A stretch of 33,976 nucleotides of DNA, from NCBI GenBank assembly GCA_964522505.1, contig CAZFWJ010000042.1, positions 1 to 33,976 on the forward strand, written 5' to 3'. The translations under genes and the position numbers were made by a program. Position 1 is the first letter of the stretch. Each line of letters begins with the position of its first letter. The stretch is from GYS-P2D sp964522505. GTDB lineage: Bacteria; Bacteroidota; Bacteroidia; Chitinophagales; Saprospiraceae. The notes beneath the pieces were generated by a model. That model did no database searches, had not been told where the DNA came from, and saw only the letters and a list, made by a program, of their open reading frames with translations. Positions 1 to 8,775 of the stretch are shown piece after piece.

Positions 1-97
1 CAGCCTAAATAGCACTTGAAAACATAAGGGTAATACTCAACATGAGATAGCTATGTCCTTACCTCTGAATATCCCTATTTAGTCTGGAGAAACAAGT
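1..97 (+). ncRNA. Structured RNA candidate, possibly 6S-like, cut by the window start
   Basis: No reading frame covers this stretch, but it folds well. Bases 5-12 pair perfectly with 75-82 (CTAAATAG / CTATTTAG), and bases 1-3 extend the helix with 84-86 after one mismatch. Inside, 25-32 pair with 54-61 (two G-U pairs), capped by the small hairpin CTCA-ACA-TGAG at 36-46. Large single-stranded bulges (13-24 and 62-74) separate the two helices. An intrinsic terminator with a T-run on the plus strand follows at 98-131, as expected for an independent plus-strand transcript. A closing stem, big bulge and inner stem recall 6S RNA, but I cannot confirm a family, and the 5' part may lie outside the window. 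Confidence 0.35.
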
Positions 98-131
98 AAA
101 AAGCCTCCTCACGATGAGAAGGCTTTTTTTT
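98..131 (+). terminator. Bidirectional intrinsic terminator
   Basis: AAAAAGCCT (98-106) pairs with AGGCTTTTT (120-128); after one C/A mismatch the stem continues CTCA/TGAG around a CGA loop. The T-run on the plus side and the A-run on the minus side make it usable in both directions: it can end the RNA to the left and dnaG, whose stop codon is at 130-132. Confidence 0.85.
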
Positions 132-2067
132 ATAGCACTACTGTATTGAGTTTATCCGCGTGTTCTTTCATCTCTGTTTTAAAATTCTGATAGGCTGTTA
201 GCAATACGATTTTATCTTCGTCAACCTCGCATTGATCAATCTTCTCCTTCCATTGATCCACCTGCGCTTTATAGTAGGTCATGAAAAATCTCATTACAGA
301 CTGATAAATGTCCTTTTCATGATTTTCTTCGATTGGCACCTGTGTTTGTAATTCTACACCTCGTTCAGCCCATTCTGCATAGGTATAAGGGCTTGATAAG
401 AAGGCTGTAGCTAAAGTCTGTGTATCTGAATTGCTATGATTGATGAAATATTCAGTAAGATTAGCGAGCCCCGATTCTTTTTTGGCAAAATACTCTTCTA
501 TTATCGCCTTGTAGTGATCATTGGAGAAATAGAGATATTGATCTCCGAGTAGTGATTGTAAATATGCTGAGCCTTCGACGTCTTCCTCATGCGTACATAT
601 CTTATGGCCATGTTGTAGTAAGACGCGTACGATGTCTCTTTCTTGATACTGATCGAAGCTTAATTTTGATTTGTTCTGTTGAGATTCTCGTTGCACAGGA
701 GGCACGTCTCCCGTGATCTCTGCTCGTTGATATTGTCTTTCTTCTCTCTTTAGGTTGTTTTGTTTCTTGTAGAGCACTCTACTTAGTCCTCTATTTACCT
801 CACCAATCAGAGTGGCCTCTTCAAGGGTCAAGATAGCGGCACATTCTTTAATGTACAGCGCCCTCTTGAGTTGATCATCTATCTTGACAAGGCTAGTGGT
901 GAGCTCTTTAATTTGGATGCTCTTATTAATCGGATCATTGACGTATTTATCCTGAATGTTCTGAGCAAGATTCAGAATAAAATCTGATGACTCATCTGCG
1001 ATAAATTGCTCAAAGCGCTCTGTGCCGATTGCTCGAATGTATCCATCAGGATCCATCTGATCAGGTATGGTGGCAAGTTTGATATTGATATCATTTTCTA
1101 AGAAGATATCTAAACCCCTTAATGCGGCATTCTGCCCAGCCTGATCACCATCATATAGGACAATTACGTTTTTAGTAAACCGTTTAATCAACTGTACCTG
1201 CTCTTGCGTTAGCGAAGTTCCAGACGAAGCGACTACATTTTGTATTCCGTTCTGATAGAGACTGAGCACATCTGTATATCCTTCTACCAGTATGCATTGA
1301 TCATGCTTACGTATGGAAGCCTTTGCTTGATAAAGACCATATAGAGTCTTGCGCTTATTATAGATCTCAGACTCTGGAGAATTAAGATATTTTGGAGCTT
1401 TCTTGTCCTCTCTCAAGATCCTTCCGCCAAATCCGATTGTCTTGCCGCTGATATTATGAAATGGAAATATTACACGTTCTCGATAGAAGTCGTACCCATT
1501 AGTACTCGTTAGTCCAAGTTGCTTTAGCTTGTCGAGATTATAGCCAGTCTTAACAGCCTGAGTTGTGAAGGCCTTAGACTCTCTCGGAGAATAGCCTAGC
1601 TTAAAAGTCTTAATGGTTGTTTCCAGCAATCCACGATGCTTGAAGTAACTTAATCCTACGCTGGTTCCTTCTGATGTGTTGAACAGTTGATCTACGAAGT
1701 AATCTTGCGCATATTCATTGATCAGATAATAGCTTTGACGTTCATTATCTCGCTGGATTTGCTCGTCACTCTTTTGTTCTTCCTCAATCTTAATATTGTA
1801 CTTCTGAGCTAAAAACCTTAGCGCCTCAGGATAGGTGAACTGTTCATGTTCCATTAAGAAGTTAACAGCGCCACCGCCTCTGCCACAGCCAAAACATTTG
1901 TAGAGATTCTTACTTGGTGACACTGTAAAAGATGGCGTCTTTTCGTTGTGGAATGGGCATAAACCAATCATGTTAACTCCTCTACGCTTTATATTGACAT
2001 AGTCGCTTATAACCTCCTCAATCTTAGCGGTCGAAAGTATTTCTTCAACTGTTTGCGTTGGAATCAT
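130..2067 (-). CDS. dnaG: DNA primase DnaG
   Basis: DnaG synthesises the RNA primers for replication at the fork, working with the replicative helicase. The 645-aa protein has the family layout: an N-terminal CHC2 zinc finger (C37, H40, C58, C61), a central RNA-polymerase domain with a TOPRIM fold (VEGYTD at 261-266 with the catalytic Glu, then DGD at 306-308), and a long divergent C-terminal helicase-interaction part. The start MIPTQTVEEIL aligns with normal DnaG starts; an AGGAG directly abuts the ATG, closer than a useful ribosome site, which is not unusual in Bacteroidota. It lies 34 nt downstream of dapB on the same strand and is probably cotranscribed, although TACATTTA in the gap resembles a -7 box. 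Confidence 0.97.
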   Translation of the reverse strand: MIPTQTVEEILSTAKIEEVISDYVNIKRRGVNMIGLCPFHNEKTPSFTVSPSKNLYKCFGCGRGGGAVNFLMEHEQFTYPEALRFLAQKYNIKIEEEQKSDEQIQRDNERQSYYLINEYAQDYFVDQLFNTSEGTSVGLSYFKHRGLLETTIKTFKLGYSPRESKAFTTQAVKTGYNLDKLKQLGLTSTNGYDFYRERVIFPFHNISGKTIGFGGRILREDKKAPKYLNSPESEIYNKRKTLYGLYQAKASIRKHDQCILVEGYTDVLSLYQNGIQNVVASSGTSLTQEQVQLIKRFTKNVIVLYDGDQAGQNAALRGLDIFLENDINIKLATIPDQMDPDGYIRAIGTERFEQFIADESSDFILNLAQNIQDKYVNDPINKSIQIKELTTSLVKIDDQLKRALYIKECAAILTLEEATLIGEVNRGLSRVLYKKQNNLKREERQYQRAEITGDVPPVQRESQQNKSKLSFDQYQERDIVRVLLQHGHKICTHEEDVEGSAYLQSLLGDQYLYFSNDHYKAIIEEYFAKKESGLANLTEYFINHSNSDTQTLATAFLSSPYTYAEWAERGVELQTQVPIEENHEKDIYQSVMRFFMTYYKAQVDQWKEKIDQCEVDEDKIVLLTAYQNFKTEMKEHADKLNTVVL

Positions 2068-2101
2068 CTCCTATAAATGTAAGTAAGAACGATTATATAG
2101 T

Positions 2102-2812
2102 CTATAGCCCAAGCATATCATTCATAACGTGGGGTCCTTCCTTATCAATGATCCACTCAGCTGCTTTGATCGCTCCAACCGCAAACCCATCTCTGGTATG
2201 AGCATTGTGAGTCAATATGATCTCATCAATAGGAGAATTATAACGTACGGTATGTTTGCCATAAACTTCACCTTCTCGGTGGGATACAATTTTAACCCTG
2301 TGATCTTCATCTTTTTCTAGCACCCAATCTTTTAGAACAGGTATGTTCTCAACTAATCCTTCTGCGGTCGTAATAGCAGTACCACTCGGCTTATCCAGTT
2401 TATGGACATGATGAGTCTCATCAATCTGCACATCATAGTCATCATATGGCGCCATAAGGCTTGCCAGTTTTCTGTTAATCGCAAAGAATATATTGACGCC
2501 AATGCTATAGTTGGATGCATAGAAAAATCCAGTTTTATTCTCCTTACTGAGCTGACATATTTCTTCATAGTGATCGAGCCATCCAGTGGTCCCAGAGACA
2601 ACAGGCAATTTGAGATCAAGACAGGATTTCACATTGTAATAGGCTGACTCAGGTCGTGTAAACTCGATAGCGACCTGGCTTGACTTGGCGTAGGCTGGAA
2701 GCTCATCTACATTATCGACATCAATTACTCCTGAGATATTGTGTCCCATTCCTTCAGTCAATCTCTGTATAGTTTTTCCCATCTTGCCGTATCCTATCAG
2801 AAGAATATTCAT
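2102..2812 (-). CDS. dapB: 4-hydroxy-tetrahydrodipicolinate reductase DapB
   Basis: DapB reduces hydroxy-tetrahydrodipicolinate with NAD(P)H in the cytoplasmic lysine/diaminopimelate pathway. The N-terminal Rossmann motif GYGKMG is at residues 7-12, and the substrate-binding/catalytic motif ETHHVHKLDKPSGTA starts at residue 132, with the His pair 134-135 and K138 that correspond to H159, H160 and K163 of E. coli. The open frame extends ten codons upstream to 2842, but the second Met (2812) starts directly with MNILLIGYGKMG as the family does and leaves a 47-bp divergent gap to hemE, so I chose it. The resulting 236 aa is slightly short but complete. dnaG follows on the same strand. Confidence 0.95.
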   Translation of the reverse strand: MNILLIGYGKMGKTIQRLTEGMGHNISGVIDVDNVDELPAYAKSSQVAIEFTRPESAYYNVKSCLDLKLPVVSGTTGWLDHYEEICQLSKENKTGFFYASNYSIGVNIFFAINRKLASLMAPYDDYDVQIDETHHVHKLDKPSGTAITTAEGLVENIPVLKDWVLEKDEDHRVKIVSHREGEVYGKHTVRYNSPIDEIILTHNAHTRDGFAVGAIKAAEWIIDKEGPHVMNDMLGL

Positions 2813-2859
2813 ATGAATTGTATTGGTGTATTTTTGCCGCACAATTTCATGCGATCATT

Positions 2860-3891
2860 ATGAGCTACAAAAATGAGATATTATTGGATGTATTCAAGGG
2901 GAAGCCTTTAGAAAGACCACCGATATGGATCATGCGTCAGGCAGGCCGTATATTACCTGGTTATAGAAAGATCAGATCTTCAGTTAGTGGCTTCAAAGAA
3001 TTGGTGAAAAATCCTGAATTAATTGCAGAGGTTACCGTAGAGCCAATGAATGTCCTAGGAGTAGATGCGGCCATTCTGTTTTCAGATATATTGGTAATTC
3101 CAGAGGCAATGGGGCTCGATTATGACATCGTCGAGAAAAAAGGACCCTTGTTTCAAAGGACAGTGACCTCAGCAACTGATGTGGATGATTTGCTCTATGG
3201 CGAACATGTCATTGATCATCTAAGCTATGTCTTCGAATCGATTCACAAGACGAAGGCTCGAATAGACAATAGAAATCCGCTTATTGGATTTAGTGGAGCG
3301 CCATGGACCTTGTTTGCGTATATGGTTGAAGGGTCGGGGAGTAAAACCTTCTCAAAAGCTAGAAGATTCCTGTATGAAGAACCTGAAGCATCTCATAAGT
3401 TGATGTCCAAGATTACAGAGAGCATCATCTTTTATCTAAAAGAGAAGATTAAATGCGGTGTAGACCTTGTTCAGCTATTTGACTCTTGGTCGGACATGTT
3501 GCCAGTAGATCAATATGCAGAGTTCTCTCTGCCTTATGTGAAGAGAATCTTCGACTCTATTGACGAAGTGCCTAAGATATTTTTCCCAAAGGGAGGGTGG
3601 TCTTTGATCCCACTCTTTAAAGATCTTGAGATTGATGGGTTGTCAATAGATTGGAAAACTTCTCCGACATATATACGCAGTCACTTGGGTGATGACCTCA
3701 TTCTACAGGGCAATTTGGACCCCTGTCAGTTATATGCTCCTATAGATGAAATCCAGATCAAGACACAAGATATGATTGCTGATTTTGGTGGGCGTCACAT
3801 CGTTAATTTAGGACATGGGGTTTATCCAGACACATCGTATGAGCACGTTCAAGCCTTTGTACAATCTGTAAAGTCGTACAGATATTCATGA
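2860..3891 (+). CDS. hemE: Uroporphyrinogen decarboxylase HemE
   Basis: HemE decarboxylates the four acetate side chains of uroporphyrinogen III to give coproporphyrinogen III in haem synthesis, in the cytoplasm. The signature PPIWIMRQAGRILPGYR (residues 20-36) holds the substrate-binding arginines; it has PGYR where most members have PEYR. Further family blocks are GFSGAPWTLF, LVQLFDSWSDML with the catalytic Asp region, and NLGHGVYPDTSYEHV near the C-terminus. The open frame begins at 2818, but MSYKNEILLDVFKGK at 2860 matches the usual start and avoids the dapB side, giving 343 aa. TATTTTTG at 2829-2836 fits a -7 box for this gene, with no convincing -33 box. Confidence 0.96.
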   Translation: MSYKNEILLDVFKGKPLERPPIWIMRQAGRILPGYRKIRSSVSGFKELVKNPELIAEVTVEPMNVLGVDAAILFSDILVIPEAMGLDYDIVEKKGPLFQRTVTSATDVDDLLYGEHVIDHLSYVFESIHKTKARIDNRNPLIGFSGAPWTLFAYMVEGSGSKTFSKARRFLYEEPEASHKLMSKITESIIFYLKEKIKCGVDLVQLFDSWSDMLPVDQYAEFSLPYVKRIFDSIDEVPKIFFPKGGWSLIPLFKDLEIDGLSIDWKTSPTYIRSHLGDDLILQGNLDPCQLYAPIDEIQIKTQDMIADFGGRHIVNLGHGVYPDTSYEHVQAFVQSVKSYRYS

Positions 3892-4010
3892 CTCAGGTTA
3901 CCTTGGAGATATAGTCGTTCGTCTGTGATTAATTGTTACATTCGCAACAGCAAATTATATTCCTGGTCAGAACATATTACTTTATCAAGCCTAGATTTTA
4001 ATTCTATTGT

Positions 4011-4856
4011 ATGGGTTGGTTTAAAAGACTTAGGGGAGGAATTCAAACTACTACTAGCGAGAAAAAAGAAGTGCCTGATGGCTTCTGGCAGAAATGCAAA
4101 GCCTGCAGCGGCACCTATACTATCTTGGAGCTCGAAAAGAATCTTTTCGTCTGTCCTGGTTGTGATTATCACTTCAGAATCGGCTCACATGATTATTTCA
4201 ATATCTTATTCGGTAGCCGATATAAGTTGCTCTTAGATGATATCAAGTCATCTAATTTTCTTGACTGGACAGATCTTAAATCTTACGATGATAGATTGAC
4301 GAAGGCAAAAGAACAAACCTCGTTATCAGACGCAATAAGCATAGCATCCGGTAAGATCAATAAGAAGCCAATAGTCATAGCAGCCATGGATTTTACGTTC
4401 ATAGGAGGGTCGATGGGTTCGGTAGTGGGGGAGAAGATTGCTCGTTCAATAGACTACTGTATCAAGGAGCGAGTTCCACTTATGATAATTGCCAAGTCTG
4501 GTGGTGCCCGTATGATGGAGTCTGCATTCTCATTGATGCAACTGGCTAAAACCTCGACTAAGTTGGCACAACTTGCCAGAGAGAAGATTCCTTACTTTTC
4601 ATTTTTGACTGATCCTACAACAGGCGGAGTGACTGCATCATTTGCAATGCTCGGAGATATCAATTTTAGTGAACCAAGAGCGCTAATTGGTTTTGCTGGA
4701 CCACGAGTCATCAAGGAGACAATAAAGAAGGATTTACCTGAGGGATTCCAAACATCAGAGTTTCTGATGGATCACGGCTTTCTGGATTTCATCGTACATA
4801 GATCTGAATTAAAGGCTAAGATCGATGAGTTGTTATGCTATTTCGCACCAGCTTAA
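4011..4856 (+). CDS. accD: Acetyl-CoA carboxylase carboxyltransferase subunit beta
   Basis: AccD is the zinc-bearing half of the carboxyltransferase that transfers CO2 from biotin to acetyl-CoA, the first step of fatty-acid synthesis. The N-terminal zinc ribbon C29-x2-C32-x15-C48-x2-C51 is intact. The crotonase-type core shows GGSMGSVVGEK, SGGARMMESAFSLMQ and DPTTGGVTASFAMLGD, all typical of AccD. At 281 aa it is of normal length. accA is not in the window. The gene converges on bshC and the two stop codons overlap in the four bases TTAA (4853-4856). The 119 bp in front of it hold no other gene. Confidence 0.96.
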   Translation: MGWFKRLRGGIQTTTSEKKEVPDGFWQKCKACSGTYTILELEKNLFVCPGCDYHFRIGSHDYFNILFGSRYKLLLDDIKSSNFLDWTDLKSYDDRLTKAKEQTSLSDAISIASGKINKKPIVIAAMDFTFIGGSMGSVVGEKIARSIDYCIKERVPLMIIAKSGGARMMESAFSLMQLAKTSTKLAQLAREKIPYFSFLTDPTTGGVTASFAMLGDINFSEPRALIGFAGPRVIKETIKKDLPEGFQTSEFLMDHGFLDFIVHRSELKAKIDELLCYFAPA

Positions 4857-6484
4857 CTTTCTACTTCTTCGAGCTGAATTACTTTAAAGCTTTTATCCAT
4901 TGGATTTAGGCATTCGATCATCTGGTTGATGAAGGAAACTCCATGCTTCAAATAGTATGGGATAAAGTTCTCATAGCGTTCTTGGAGGCTGTCATTATTA
5001 GGGAACAACTTGTCTTTAAGCTTATTAATACGATTGATAGCCACTTCATTCTTACGCTTCTCAGCTTTGACAAGCTTGTTTTCCATATTACTCAAGACTT
5101 TTAGAAATTTTGCCTCCTCAGCTTTGACTGCTCCTGAAAGAGTCGAATCTATTTGTGTTGCTCGCTCATGCAATCCTCTAAATAGCACCGTTGCTTTCTC
5201 TCGCTCCGAAGAAAGAGTTAGTTCCGATTCACTGTGATCTTTAGCATACTTAATGGCTATCAGATCATTTCGATCGAATAAGTCCTTAATTGAAAGCGAT
5301 AATCTCTGTGCTTGGCTTAGAGATTTGGAATCCACAATCAATGCTGAATCGCGCCGAATGAGCATAGGATAGGGTATAGACAATTCCTTGAACAGTGTTC
5401 TACGCTCCATCCAATAGGCTAATTCTCCTCCTCCTCCAACATATGCTAGATTTGGGAGGATTAGCTCTTGATATATTGGCCGTAAAACAACGTTAGGACT
5501 GATGCTTCCAGGATTCTTCTTGAGATAAGAAATCAATTCTGTCTGATTGTATGTCTTAGAATTGATAGTATAACTGTCGTTACCATTCTTAATTACTCTA
5601 TGACGATCATCACCGTGAAAGAAAATATTCACTTCTCTTGCATGGGCTTGAGACTTAAATCCAGCTTTGTCTAAAGCCAATTGATCTACATTGACGGATT
5701 GATGCGACGTTTCTTCTTTTATGTCCTTGATGATATATGGTAATAGCTCAGACTTGAGCTTGGCATCATCCATGTTTATGATCATCAGCTCCGTATGACT
5801 AAAGATGCTATGCGTTATAGCAAGCATGAACTCTCCATAGGTCTCAGATCCGCCATAGGACTCTTCGATGATTTGACTCAACTCTGACGCATGGGGCATT
5901 GCACCAAAAGTCGCTCTAACTTCATTCAGTAAGTCCTGAAGGCCATCTAGTGTCATTCTGCCAACCGACCCGACTTGTTCAGTCTTCCAAGTGAATGTCT
6001 TGTTGAAATAATGCAAAGAGGCAATCTCCTCGAAGTCATGGTCCTCGCCGCCCATAATGAATGTCGGTACAAATCTGTAATCTTCGTGGTGTTGATTCAA
6101 CTGACGACAGAGACTAATTACGCTACAGATCTTAATTATATAGTATAATGGACCTGTAAGTATCGATGGCTGATGTGCCGTAATAATGGTAAAGGTCTTA
6201 TCTGATGTGAGCTCGGCAATGTTGTCTTTGAGTTGCTCAGATATCGTTTTGTCAGCATACTGGACCTGAACAACTTGATGCAACAGCGATCGATTGGTCT
6301 GAAATTTTGATCGCTCATCGATAACCTCTGCAAAGCTATCAAGATTGACGTCATAGTTATAGAACGATCTTAAGTCATCATCACCTAACTGATAAGCCTT
6401 ATCTCGCTTAGAAAAATGTGGTATATCTGAAAAAGAAATTGACTCTATTACTGGCACGTATAGGTATTTGAGAGAATGAATCAC
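4853..6484 (-). CDS. bshC: Bacillithiol biosynthesis cysteine-adding enzyme BshC
   Basis: BshC is thought to attach cysteine to glucosaminyl-malate in the last step of bacillithiol synthesis, the low-molecular-weight thiol of Firmicutes and many Bacteroidota. The 543-aa length fits. Recognisable blocks are TAHQPSILTGPLYYIIK (the family usually reads GQQPGLLTGPLY), MGGEDHDFEEIASLHYF (family: EDHDFEEI) and the LAYVGGGGELAYWMERR region, followed by a Lys/Glu-rich coiled-coil segment about 100 residues from the C-terminus (KLVKAEKRKNEVAINRINKL). It is transcribed divergently from the permease gene with a 56-bp gap, and overlaps accD by four bases at the stop codons. bshA and bshB are not in the window. 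Confidence 0.93.
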   Translation of the reverse strand: MIHSLKYLYVPVIESISFSDIPHFSKRDKAYQLGDDDLRSFYNYDVNLDSFAEVIDERSKFQTNRSLLHQVVQVQYADKTISEQLKDNIAELTSDKTFTIITAHQPSILTGPLYYIIKICSVISLCRQLNQHHEDYRFVPTFIMGGEDHDFEEIASLHYFNKTFTWKTEQVGSVGRMTLDGLQDLLNEVRATFGAMPHASELSQIIEESYGGSETYGEFMLAITHSIFSHTELMIINMDDAKLKSELLPYIIKDIKEETSHQSVNVDQLALDKAGFKSQAHAREVNIFFHGDDRHRVIKNGNDSYTINSKTYNQTELISYLKKNPGSISPNVVLRPIYQELILPNLAYVGGGGELAYWMERRTLFKELSIPYPMLIRRDSALIVDSKSLSQAQRLSLSIKDLFDRNDLIAIKYAKDHSESELTLSSEREKATVLFRGLHERATQIDSTLSGAVKAEEAKFLKVLSNMENKLVKAEKRKNEVAINRINKLKDKLFPNNDSLQERYENFIPYYLKHGVSFINQMIECLNPMDKSFKVIQLEEVES

Positions 6485-6540
6485 AAAACAAATGATAAAA
6501 TTTACCTTGTGTTTAAAATGATCGACTAATTCTCAAATAA

Positions 6541-7590
6541 ATGTTGTCGCTATTTGTACGTAAGGCTCTTTATGCATTCGTGGTGATTGTATTGGTAGTG
6601 GTGATCATCACCATGATTATCTTTGCTGCGCCCGTCGATCCCACTCGATTAACCTTTGGTCAGCGTATAGATGAAAAGACCGTAGAACTCAAGAGACAAC
6701 AGCTCGGTCTTGATCAGCCTTACCATATACAACTGATTAGTTATTTAAAGGATTTATCACCAATATTCATTGGTTTGAAGTCAGATTGGAAGGCTGGTTA
6801 TAAAGGTGCATTAATAGGTGTTGGCAATAAGCTTGCATTAGGTATTAAGCTTCCGCACTTCAGAGAATCTTATCAAACCGGTCGTTCCGTTTCAGAAATG
6901 CTGCGAGGGGCTTTCCCGCTTACTATTATTCTCGCCACAGCTTCGCTGCTGTTAGCTTTAGTATTAGGACTAATTTTTGGGATAGTTGCGGCCCTCAAGC
7001 AAAATAGCTGGATAGACAATTTTATTGTGATGATATCTACCTTAGGCTACTCTGTACCCAGCTACGTGACGGCAATTGTACTAGGGGTGATATTTGGGTA
7101 TTACTTGAGATCGTCTTTTGGGCTCAATATTCAAGGAAGCCTATTTGAGATCAATGATTTAGGCGATGACATCATAGTTTGGAAAAACCTGCTTCTACCG
7201 GCAATATCTCTGGGTATAAGACCTATTGCCATTATCACCCAACTCACACGAAGTGCTGTTATTAATGTGCTCGACGAGCAATATGTGCTGGTCGCCAGAG
7301 CGAAGGGCGTTAGTCAATTCAAACTCATAAAAGACCATGTTTTGCGCAATGCGTTCAACCCAATATTGACAGCATTGAGTGGATGGTTTGCTGCATTACT
7401 TGCTGGTGCTTTTTTTGTTGAGTTCATTTTCAATTTCAAAGGAATAGGCTTTATCACTGTAACCGCATTATTGAATTATGATGTACCAGTCATATTAGGT
7501 TCATTAGTATGCACCAGTAGCTTGTTTATTCTTATTAACATTGTGGTCGATATGCTGTACAGCTTTTTGGATCCGAGAGTAAAATATTAG
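6541..7590 (+). CDS. ABC transporter permease, DppB/OppB type
   Basis: This is an inner-membrane permease of the binding-protein-dependent transport family. The 349-aa protein opens with a hydrophobic segment (residues about 8-30: YAFVVIVLVVVIITMIIF), has the family's periplasmic loop with a DEKTVELKRQQLGLDQP-like stretch, then a cluster of membrane helices and the cytoplasmic EAA loop VARAKGVSQFKLIKDHVLRNAFNPIL that contacts the ATPase. In Bacteroidota, DppB-like permeases are often encoded apart from DppC, the ATPases and the binding protein, and none of these is nearby. The substrate is therefore open, though peptides or nickel are usual for the family. purM starts 3 nt after its stop, so the two are cotranscribed. 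Confidence 0.88.
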   Translation: MLSLFVRKALYAFVVIVLVVVIITMIIFAAPVDPTRLTFGQRIDEKTVELKRQQLGLDQPYHIQLISYLKDLSPIFIGLKSDWKAGYKGALIGVGNKLALGIKLPHFRESYQTGRSVSEMLRGAFPLTIILATASLLLALVLGLIFGIVAALKQNSWIDNFIVMISTLGYSVPSYVTAIVLGVIFGYYLRSSFGLNIQGSLFEINDLGDDIIVWKNLLLPAISLGIRPIAIITQLTRSAVINVLDEQYVLVARAKGVSQFKLIKDHVLRNAFNPILTALSGWFAALLAGAFFVEFIFNFKGIGFITVTALLNYDVPVILGSLVCTSSLFILINIVVDMLYSFLDPRVKY

Positions 7591-7593
7591 TAG

Positions 7594-8775
7594 ATGTCCG
7601 ATCAGAATGTGTCGAGGTATGATCTTCGTGGTGTTTCTGCCTCTAAATCAGAAGTTCATGATGCCATAAAAGATATGGATAAAGGTCTGTACCCGCAGGC
7701 TTTTTGTAAGGTGCTTCCTGATTATATAGGCAAGGATAAGGACTATTGTAATATCATGCACGCCGATACTGCAGGGACGAAAACGAGCTTAGCCTATATC
7801 TATTGGAGAGAGACGAATGATCTATCAGTATGGGCAGGAATAGTTCAGGATAGTATCGTCATGAATGTCGACGATATGGCCTGTGTCGGATGTATTGATG
7901 ACATCATTATTTCTTCGACCGTGGGTCGCAACAAATCAGTAATCCCGGGTTCAGTTATTACAGAGGTCATCCAAGCTGCGGACAATTTTATTAAGAAAAT
8001 GGATGAGCATGAGATTAGTATTCATCTTTCCGGTGGAGAGACCGCAGATGTCGGTGATATCGTCCGTACTATTGATGTTGGAATAACTGCCTTCGGACGG
8101 ATGCCTCGTAATCAAGTAATCCGCAATGAGATCAAGTCGGGTGATGTTATTGTCGGCTTAGCTTCATACGGTCAAGCCACTTATGAATCAGAATATAATG
8201 GGGGCATGGGCAGCAATGGATTGACTTCTGCTCGTCATGACATCTTATCCAAAGTATATCGGGCGAAGTATCCAGAAAGCTATAATCCCAAGACTCCAGA
8301 GCATCTGGTCTATTCGGGTAGTAAAGAACTTAGTGAGTCAGTTGATGTTTCAGAGGATCTTAGGGTATCCGCTGGTAAGCTAATCTTATCTCCTACAAGG
8401 ACTTACTTGCCAATCATAAAGAAAATCCTAACTAACCATAGGAATCAGGTTAACGGGATGATTCATTGTACGGGTGGCGCACAAACCAAGGTGATGAAAT
8501 TTGTCCAAAACAAGCGTGTCATAAAAGACAAGCTTCTACCAATTCCGCCACTCTTTAATCTGATCGAATCAGAGTCACAGACTCCTCGGAAGGAAATGTA
8601 TGAGGTCTTCAACATGGGTCATAGATTGGAGGTCTATACTGATAAAACAACTGCACAATCGATAGTTGATATATCCAAGAGCTTTAATGTAGATGCTCAG
8701 ATAATTGGTAGGGTAGAGGAACATACTCATAATGAGTTGATCATCAGAGATGATCAAGGGGAGTATATCTATTAG
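7594..8775 (+). CDS. purM: Phosphoribosylformylglycinamidine cyclo-ligase (PurM, long Bacteroidota form)
   Basis: PurM closes the imidazole ring of AIR in purine synthesis using ATP. The 393-aa protein has the PurM/AIR-synthase order: an N-terminal HADTAGTKTSLAYIY block (equivalent of DGVGTK), VQDSIVMNVDDMACVG (equivalent of AMCVNDLIVQGA), then LSGGETADVGDIVRTIDVGITAFG (GGETA motif), GDVIVGLASYG and a C-terminal ATP-grasp-like half. It is longer and more diverged than the E. coli enzyme, as usual in Bacteroidota, where the same protein is often annotated only as AIR-synthase-related. It follows the permease by 3 nt and converges with purB, another purine gene, overlapping by four bases (TTAG). 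Confidence 0.85.
   Translation: MSDQNVSRYDLRGVSASKSEVHDAIKDMDKGLYPQAFCKVLPDYIGKDKDYCNIMHADTAGTKTSLAYIYWRETNDLSVWAGIVQDSIVMNVDDMACVGCIDDIIISSTVGRNKSVIPGSVITEVIQAADNFIKKMDEHEISIHLSGGETADVGDIVRTIDVGITAFGRMPRNQVIRNEIKSGDVIVGLASYGQATYESEYNGGMGSNGLTSARHDILSKVYRAKYPESYNPKTPEHLVYSGSKELSESVDVSEDLRVSAGKLILSPTRTYLPIIKKILTNHRNQVNGMIHCTGGAQTKVMKFVQNKRVIKDKLLPIPPLFNLIESESQTPRKEMYEVFNMGHRLEVYTDKTTAQSIVDISKSFNVDAQIIGRVEEHTHNELIIRDDQGEYIY

Noticed and set aside
3925..4236. 103-aa plus-strand frame before and over the start of accD
   Set aside because: It overlaps accD in another frame and has no family likeness; shadow ORF.
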